Source: Chromera velia (taxonomy: Eukaryota > Sar > Chromeraceae). Taken from it: a DNA stretch of 11,998 nt. Below, in pieces: positions 7,344-11,998 of this stretch. Made by a program: the position numbers and the translations under genes. Positions within the stretch are counted from its first letter, which is position 1, and each line of letters opens with the position of its first letter. The notes under the pieces are model-generated. The model was given only the letters and a program-made list of their open reading frames with translations. It made no database searches and was not told the origin of the DNA. Where the stretch lies: NCBI GenBank assembly GCA_018398765.1, contig JAHBMJ010003257.1, positions 1 through 11,998 of the forward strand, in the 5' to 3' direction.

Positions 7344-7422
7344 ATAGAAAGCTCATTCTTTCTAGTATGCAATATTGTCAGGGCTCCAACGATAGAAAGG
7401 TAATTCTTTCTAGTATGCAATA
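7343..7422. repeat. 48-bp tandem repeat with a small hairpin
   Basis: GATAGAAAG, then a variable CTCA or GTAA, then TTCTTTCTAGTATGCAATA, occurs at 7343-7374 and 7391-7422. In each copy AGAAAG pairs with CTTTCT around a six-base loop. The loop bases differ while the stem is kept. Function unknown. Confidence 0.75.
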
Positions 7423-7794
7423 CAGCTCGAGCCCACAGTAGCTTAAAAATGTTATAACTACTCCCTTGACGTTTCACTGCTTTTCTAGATAAGGCTCTTC
7501 AAGACACCAAGATCCGTTCTGGAATGTCTTCAAACCACCGAAATCCGTTTGGCTCTTTCAAATAAATTTAAACCACTAGTTAAATCATCTACTATAAAAA
7601 AATTGAAATAACATATAAAATGAAATTTGAAATAAAATGTTTTATTTGAACTGAATTTGAAATTGCTTTTCATGATGCAATTATATAGTTTAAAGGAGTT
7701 TAAAGTAGTTTAAAGCTTTTAATTTTACATTTTCTTATATGTCTGTTCACGGGATGGGCAGCATACTACAGTGCGCAGTCAAATGTAGGCAGCG
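7423..7794. other. AT-rich stretch with degenerate short repeats
   Basis: About three degenerate units of 28-30 bases (ATCCGTT / TCTTCAA motifs, 7489-7575) are followed by strongly AT-rich sequence. Three near-copies of AGTTTAAAG with 10-base spacing lie near 7685-7715. No coding frame supported. Confidence 0.5.
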
Positions 7795-7981
7795 TATATA
7801 TAGCAGAATCAAGCGATTCCGTGTCTGACATACTAGTCTGATGCTTCGTTCTCCTCTCTTCCTGCGTTAAGAGAAAGCACCTGCTATGTCCTAGGCTGTC
7901 TCCTATTCTTTTTCCCTTTTTGTTTCTCTTTAACTCTTTTTTGATTCACTGCGTTTTCAAGAAACACGTCAGGATCAACCA
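7795..7981 (+). promoter_or_regulatory. Possible TATA box and pyrimidine-rich leader
   Basis: TATATATA at 7795-7802 is followed by a leader rich in T and C (7845-7960), reaching an ATG at 7982 in the context ACCAATGG. This resembles a eukaryotic promoter and 5' leader. A TATA box alone is weak evidence, and a minus-strand exon candidate (8078-8010) overlaps the start of the proposed coding region. Confidence 0.25.
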
Positions 7982-8218
7982 ATGGCGAGCTGGCTCTGTT
8001 CTCGCTTACAGGCGATGCATCAGATTGGAAGTGTGAAAGCCAGTCTCCAACTGTTCATTGCTTCTCCGAGCCCAGTTCCTGCATCGACCAGTAAAAGCAT
8101 GAAGGCGAGAGTCTTCTTCATTTCCTTCTGTATACTGTCGATCTTACTCACTCTCTCACTTATTCAGCCACTCACTCACTCACTTACTCACTCACTCACT
8201 CACTCATTCACTCACTGA
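7982..8218 (+). CDS. ORF from ATG into CACT repeat (doubtful)
   Basis: The ATG at 7982 is in good context (ACCAATGG). It opens a 78-residue frame, MASWLCSRLQAMHQIGS..., with a hydrophobic stretch VFFISFCILSILLTLSLI at about residues 43-60. It then runs into THSL repeats and stops at 8216-8218. The first 45 codons have mixed composition. The end is made of CACT repeat, so either the frame is chance or a splice (weak donor ACCA|GTAAAA near 8091) removes the repeat. Function unknown. Confidence 0.22.
   Translation: MASWLCSRLQAMHQIGSVKASLQLFIASPSPVPASTSKSMKARVFFISFCILSILLTLSLIQPLTHSLTHSLTHSFTH
8010..8078 (-). CDS. Short exon candidate NWARRSNEQLETGF
   Basis: The acceptor is ACTGGTCGATGCAG and the donor is CGCCT|GTAAGC. 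The exon is 69 bases, phase 2 at both ends, so it would join the 6626-6570 candidate in frame. It reads NWARRSNEQLETGFHTSN. Its 8071-8051 part is nearly identical to the end of the Cys-rich terminal exon (476-456) but is read in another frame. It competes with the plus-strand ATG frame. Confidence 0.25.
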
Positions 8219-9235
8219 TTCATTCAAGTACCCACTCACTTCTTCACTCACTCCCACATTCACACATTCACCCACGTTCACTCACTAACTCATTCATTCA
8301 TTCATGCATGCATTCATTCATTCATTCATCCATTCATTCATTATTCATTCACCCACTGCCTCATTCACTAACGCCCTCATTTACTCACTGACTCACCCAC
8401 CCACACTTAGTGTGTGTGACACTAGCTCTTTCACCCACCTTCACTCAATCATCCATCCATTCACTCACTCTGAGTCACTTACCCGCCCACCCACCCAATC
8501 ATTCATTCACTCAGTGATTCGTTCACCCACTCACTCACTTTTTCACTCACTCCTACACTTATGCACTCAGTGTAACACCCGCGCTCACTTACCTACGCAT
8601 TCATTCATTCATTCATTCATTCATTTATTCATCCATTCATTCATTCATTCATTCATCATTCATTCACAAACTTCCTCATTCTCTCACTCACTCAGCCACT
8701 CACCCACGCAGCCTCACTTACTTATTAACTCACTCATTCCCACACCATCGTCACTCACTCATCCATTTATTCACTTACTCACTCACTCACTCACTCACTC
8801 ATTCATTCATTCATTCATTTATTCATGCATTCATGCATTCATTCACTCACTCATCCACCTTTACTCTCTTACTCTTTCACCCACTTTCACTCACTCATCA
8901 ACTCACTCACTCACTCACTCACTTACTCACTCATTCGCTCATTCATTCACTCACTCACTCACTCAATCAGTCACTCACTCACTCACCCACCCACCTACCC
9001 ACCCACTCACTCACTCACTCACTCACTCACTCACTCACTCACTCAGTCACTCACTCACTCACTCACTCACTCACTCACTCACTCTGTGACACTCACTCAT
9101 CCACTCACTCACGCATCCCAACATTCAGTCACCCATCTAGCCATGCAACCATCCATTCATTCATTCATTCATTCATTCATTTATTCATTCATTCATTCAT
9201 TCATTTATTCATTCATTCATTCATTAACCCCTCCT
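8141..9235. repeat. 1.1 kb CACT/CATT tetranucleotide array
   Basis: This is an interrupted array of CACT and CATT units with CCAC variants and a few unique islands (for example around 8405-8440 and 8565-8600). The plus strand reads THSL or FIHS repeats in all three frames because four and three share a 12-base cycle. The minus strand of CACT carries TGA in every frame. The three long plus-strand open frames here (up to 261 codons) are explained by composition and are not annotated as genes. Confidence 0.93.
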
Positions 9236-9257
9236 GACTAATAGGTGCTATATGCAG

Positions 9258-9305
9258 ACAGCCATTTTGTGAGGTAGGTAGTCAGGCATGCAGACACAGC
9301 CACAG
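9258..9305 (+). CDS. Short plus-strand exon candidate
   Basis: A branch-point-like CTGACTAAT and the acceptor GCTATATGCAG precede it; the donor CACAG|GTAAGA is strong. The exon is 48 bases, phase 2 at both ends, reading QPFCEVGSQACRHSH. It joins in phase to 9367-9601 across a 61-base intron. It is very short, so support is limited. Confidence 0.25.
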
Positions 9306-9366
9306 GTAAGAACAACCAGGTAAAGGCAAACACAAGTATGCTTATCCTGTCTATCTCTATCTCCAG

Positions 9367-9601
9367 CATGCTTTCTCTTTCTGAAGGCATGTGTGCTGGT
9401 CGCAGCGATTCCTGCATCAAAAGATTAGCAGCAGCTCAACAAGATCGCACTTCATTAGTTGGCAATGGTTGGCTCCTCTGGCTTACGGGTCTTGGAGTCA
9501 ATGCAATCATTCAGTTCATTGCCTCTGCTGGTGAAAAAGAGAACAAAGATAGAACAAAGCCGGCAAACGCTTTAAAAAAGTTTTTACCCCCAAAAATCTG
9601 A
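9367..9601 (+). CDS. 3' exon candidate, plus strand
   Basis: The acceptor ATCTCTATCTCCAG (ends 9366) is excellent. The frame continues for 78 codons to TGA, with SEGMCAGRSDSCIKR, a hydrophobic GWLLWLTGLGVNAIIQFIA, and a basic tail KPANALKKFLPPKI. Codons are A/T-ending, unlike the minus-strand gene. A competing minus-strand exon (9527-9455), behind a fine acceptor CTCTTTTTCACCAG, reads RGNELNDCIDSKTRKPEEP and stops. I cannot decide which strand is real. Confidence 0.28.
9455..9527 (-). CDS. Competing minus-strand terminal exon candidate
   Basis: The acceptor TTCTCTTTTTCACCAG has a strong pyrimidine tract. One base, then 23 codons (RGNELNDCIDSKTRKPEEPT...) run to TAA (9457-9455). Composition is protein-like. 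No upstream exon of matching phase was settled on; the GTGAGC donor at about 9821 is a possibility. Confidence 0.25.
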
Positions 9602-9937
9602 CAGTGCCTAGGGAAGTGCCGTACGTATGAATCATGGACCTATAAGAACGTTGTGATTGGCAGTGTTGGAAATTGGAACATCGTTCATAGTTTGACACCA
9701 GATATGCTTGCGATGTCTTCAATAACGTCTTGGGGTGTATTGTTGCCCACCGGACATTTTGGGAAAAGAAAAGTACACAGATACGGTCAGACTGAATTCG
9801 CTAGCCTAAGATTAGGTGCTCACCATAGCGGACCGACATACAGTAACAGGCCAGAAGACTAAAACGTTTTTTAGACAGCTTTTGTACGTACCGAAATGCA
9901 TGCATGCATGCAAACAGCTGATAGAGCTGTAGGTTTT
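9602..9937. other. Unassigned stretch ending in a TGCATGC run
   Basis: Short frames on both strands lack splice or codon support. TGCATGCATGCATGC lies at 9897-9911. A minus-strand donor GCTATG|GTGAGC (about 9821) follows a frame that runs back into the 33-bp repeat array. Confidence 0.35.
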
Positions 9938-10116
9938 GGTCGGGCTTTGGCATGGCCGCGCTTTCGGTATGGTCGGGTTTTGGTATGGCCGCACCTTTGG
10001 TACGGTCAGGCTTTGGCGTGGCTGCGCTTTTGGCATGGTCAGGCTTTGGTAGGCCCACGCCTTTGGCGCGGTTGGGCTTTGGCAGCCGGCTGCCTTCGGC
10101 GCCCGGACTTTGGCGG
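9938..10116. repeat. 33-bp dimeric minisatellite (11-residue period)
   Basis: Alternating half-units of about 16 and 17 bases (GGTCGGGCTTTGGCAT / GGCCGCGCTTTCGGTAT type) form roughly five units of 33 bases. Since 33 is a multiple of three, reading frames keep register. The minus strand reads (x)PKPDxxKxAA repeats such as TPKPDRTKGAA and IPKPDHTESAA inside a 109-codon frame (10130-9801). The plus strand reads GxALAWxRFWx repeats in a 93-codon frame. The hydrophilic minus reading is the more protein-like and ends near a GTGAGC donor, but no start or acceptor was established. Confidence 0.8.
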
Positions 10117-10497
10117 CCGCTCCAGATCAACTATAGGAAGCCTTCTTGGGGGTACCAAACATAAAACGTACGTGTGAGCTCAAAAGAAGTCTGTGGTCCG
10201 TAACTATGCATAAGCTCAGCTAGACCTGGCGTTCACACGTTAACCTACGCAAGGTCTCAGTTCCCATTAGGCTCAAATGGAGCACCACGCGGCGTGACCG
10301 GATGTTTGAGACAAACCCTGAAGGATGTTCTTATCGATGTACGCTTTCCTATGCTCGGCCCCCAAGCCGGCGATAGCCGGAACAATACCTCTTCAGGGGG
10401 GAGGTGCCAGTGTAATGCATCACGAGCGCGTAGGCCTGGAACGAGAATTTCGCGCGTGCATGCCGTGTGCGGTACGCGCTGCATGCATATCGGTGAT
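10117..10497. other. Unassigned GC-rich stretch with small hairpins
   Basis: Contains CCGGC-GATA-GCCGG (about 10367-10380), a nearby ACCTC..GAGGT pairing, and GTCTCA (10253) facing TGAGAC (10308). TGCATGC occurs at 10457-10463 and 10480-10486. Part of 10405-10490 may be a more diverged copy of the 92-bp duplication that follows. No gene supported. Confidence 0.4.
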
Positions 10498-10560
10498 GGC
10501 ATCAGTGTAAAAGGGGCAATCGTTCAGTTTTTTTTAGCAGCGCGCGTAACACGTGCATGC
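10457..10560. promoter_or_regulatory. Cluster of TGCATGC motifs
   Basis: Exact TGCATGC at 10457-10463, 10480-10486 and 10554-10560. This palindrome is a known cis-element class in apicomplexan promoters, bound by AP2-type factors. ACACGTG E-box-like sites lie close by. The pyrimidine-rich stretch from 10690 could be the downstream leader. Regulatory function is inferred. Confidence 0.35.
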
Positions 10561-10679
10561 CGCCTGTTGCGCGCCCGCGGTAACGGGCTGGCATCAGTGT
10601 ACATAGAGGGCGCAATCGTTCAGATTTTTTAAGCAGCCCGTAACACGTGCCGCCTGTTGCGCGCCCGCGGTAACAGGCG
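10498..10679. repeat. 92-bp tandem duplication
   Basis: Copies at 10498-10589 and 10590-10679. Each has GGCATCAGTGTA, a GCAATCGTTCAG box followed by a T run, TAACACGTG and CGCCTGTTGCGCGCCCGCGG. The second copy lacks a CATGC, so it has lost the TGCATGC present in the first. Both are GC-rich apart from the T run. Confidence 0.85.
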
Positions 10680-10801
10680 AGATGTACGTGCGAGGTTGCT
10701 GCGACACTTCTTCTTTCTGTTCGTCTTCCCTTGTTTGTTGGGTGTGAGCAGCAAGCGAGTCGCCACTCTTTGACGCTTCCCGGGTTTGTTGTTCCGTCTC
10801 C

Positions 10802-11254
10802 TTGTCTTGGCCTCATCTGCAGCAACCGTCAAGGGACAGTTTCCTCTCATGCCTGCTGTGCTCGGTCTCGATTTGGCGGCTTCACGAAAAACTGAACTCT
10901 CGACAACGTTCGCAGGCGCCGGTCCTTTTGTTTCTCGTCTGCTGCTTTCATACTGCTCCGACGTCTCCCGCTGCTCGTCTCTGCAGGTCAAGACAGCCTG
11001 ACGGTGAGCTGGATTCTTCCCTTACTTTTTGCGCGTTCTTCCTCGTGAAAGGTCCTTGCTTTTCGTCCGCAGGCCCCGTGCAACCTTGCTCCTTACCTCT
11101 GCAGGGCTTTATCGGGTTTTGTCGGCCAGGGCGAGACATCCCAAGAGAAGTTAGCAATCCCGCTGACCAGGTCCACACCGGTTTTCTTCTTGAATTGCTG
11201 GCAAGTCTCTGCAGTGTGCCAGACCCTTTTAGTGAAAGCTTGGAAGAACGATGA
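10802..11254 (+). CDS. 150-codon open frame, possible exon (uncertain)
   Basis: The frame has no ATG and is open from a TTG at 10802 to TGA at 11252-11254. Its last third is the most protein-like: CRPGRDIPREVSNPADQ then FLLELLASLCSVPDPF. The strand is pyrimidine-rich and holds several acceptor-like CTGCAG sites (10979, 11098, 11208) and a strong donor ACG|GTGAGC at 11004. The true structure may be a few shorter exons. Another frame offers an ATG at 10849 (MPAVLGLDLAASRKTEL). A polar minus frame (10991-10629) is probably a composition shadow. Product unknown. Confidence 0.28.
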   Translation: MSWPHLQQPSRDSFLSCLLCSVSIWRLHEKLNSRQRSQAPVLLFLVCCFHTAPTSPAARLCRSRQPDGELDSSLTFCAFFLVKGPCFSSAGPVQPCSLPLQGFIGFCRPGRDIPREVSNPADQVHTGFLLELLASLCSVPDPFSESLEER

Positions 11255-11553
11255 GTCGTCGTCCCAGTCCTATGCCGATTCCTTCATTCGATTTTCGTGG
11301 CTCTCGTCCATCATCTGTACACGATGTCTGTTGTATGCTACGTCTTGGCTGGATGGACCGCTTTTGCTCAGCTTGTCGATCCCTTTTGAAACACATGCTT
11401 CCTTTTTCCTCAGGTCATCTGTTCAGGTCTCGGGGGGGACAGAGTCGAACGTGGAACCAAAACAGACCGCTGACCGTCGGTGCCCAGGTCCGTTCACTCT
11501 CCTGTTGCATTCCCCGGTGGTTGATGCAGAGTGTGGGGGTCTGTGATACTTGA
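11251..11553 (+). CDS. ORF from ATG, possible first exon (uncertain)
   Basis: ATG at 11251 begins MSRRPSPMPIPSFDFRGSR and continues with VCCMLRLGWMDRFCSACRS. The frame is open for 100 codons to TGA. Acceptor-like TTTTTCCTCAG (near 11412) and TCTGTTCAG lie inside it, and a CCCAG|GTCCGT donor near 11489, so the later half may belong to another exon or frame. An overlapping frame from 11190 reads KAWKNDESSSQSYADSF. No domain recognised. Confidence 0.25.
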   Translation: MSRRPSPMPIPSFDFRGSRPSSVHDVCCMLRLGWMDRFCSACRSLLKHMLPFSSGHLFRSRGGQSRTWNQNRPLTVGAQVRSLSCCIPRWLMQSVGVCDT

Positions 11554-11998
11554 TTGGACAGATTTGTTGGAATCGCGCGGGTAGAATCTGATGGAGGAGG
11601 TCTGCATGGCTGAAAACTCCGGACAGATTTTGGGGGTCCGTGAGGATTGTGCGGGGAGTTTGGGGAGTCTGGTGAACAGGGAGTGATGCGGGCAGAGTCG
11701 GGGGTCTATGAAATTGTGGGGGCTGTGGGGAGTTGTGCAGACATCGTACACACAGGGTGAGAGTGTTGTGTGGGCAGGGGGGGTAGGGGTTGTGGTAGCG
11801 TTGTGCAAACTGGGGAGTGGCCGGTGTTGCGCACAGTCTGAGAGTAGACAGGTTTATCAGAGATGTGCGGGTAGAGTATAGTGTGAGCGTCTGACAGGCT
11901 GAAGAAGGGAGCCTGTGAGAGTCTGGCCGGCAGAGCGAGTGGAGGACGGGTGGGAGCTTTACAAGAAGATTGGGGGGGTGTCTGTGAGCTTTGCATAC
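11540..11998. repeat. G-rich degenerate repeat region
   Basis: The plus strand repeats GGGGGTCTGTGA-like and GTGCGGGCAGAGT-like elements every 30-40 bases with heavy divergence. It shares the G/purine strand bias and GGGGTCTG core of the 4.6-6.4 kb minisatellite but not a clear unit. Pro/Ser/Thr-rich minus frames are composition artefacts. The repeat runs to the end of the window. Confidence 0.55.

Noticed and set aside
8304-9241. Three long plus-strand frames of THSL/FIHS repeats
   Set aside because: All three frames are open simply because the CACT/CATT array has no stops on that strand; there is no splice or codon evidence.
1-11998. CRISPR array, rRNA, integrase, transposase or reverse transcriptase
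   Set aside because: None of the repeats has CRISPR spacing with unique spacers, and no conserved motifs of these enzymes were seen in any frame.

Overview
The window looks like nuclear DNA of a eukaryote. There are no bacterial operons or ribosome binding sites. The convincing coding pieces are short exons bounded by GT..AG splice sites with pyrimidine tracts, and they use codons ending mostly in G or C. About half of the sequence is simple or tandem repeat. Three exact TGCATGC sites cluster near 10.46-10.56 kb, with a longer TGCATGC run at 9.90 kb. Together with the long pyrimidine-rich introns and low-complexity coding tracts, this fits a coccidian-type apicomplexan or a related alveolate. 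That placement is inference; no marker gene proves it.

The best supported gene is on the minus strand and was assembled here by splicing. Its 3' part has exons at 2497-2409, 1787-1539 and 1127-956, with codon phase agreeing at both junctions. A further Cys-rich terminal exon lies at 535-460. The predicted protein is rich in Cys and Gly and I do not recognise the family. Upstream, from 4197 to 2409, one minus-strand frame reads as protein-like sequence interrupted by only five stop codons. It is either a set of exons with short introns or a decayed coding region. Three more small candidate exons, at 4592-4510, 6626-6570 and 8078-8010, also keep phase. The gene could therefore span about 7.6 kb with the large repeats sitting in its introns, but these upstream links are weaker.

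Layout: 1-459 AT-rich, no gene seen; 460-2551 3' part of the minus-strand gene, with introns full of TC, TGTC and GAAA microsatellites; 2552-4197 the interrupted coding tract; 4614-6400 a degenerate minisatellite of about 20 bp; 6600-7260 three diverged copies of a dispersed repeat that share a peptide; 7300-7750 small repeats, hairpins and AT-rich sequence; 7790-8218 a possible promoter and plus-strand start; 8141-9235 a 1.1 kb CACT/CATT array; 9240-9600 short exon candidates on both strands; 9938-10116 a 33-bp minisatellite; 10498-10679 a 92-bp tandem duplication beside TGCATGC motifs; 10690-11550 pyrimidine-rich sequence with a 150-codon frame and many acceptor-like sites; 11540-11998 a G-rich degenerate repeat.

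No tRNA, rRNA, CRISPR array or recognisable transposase or reverse transcriptase was found. Most long open frames here are stop-free only because of repeat composition, while the most gene-like exons are short and were found from splice phase and codon use.
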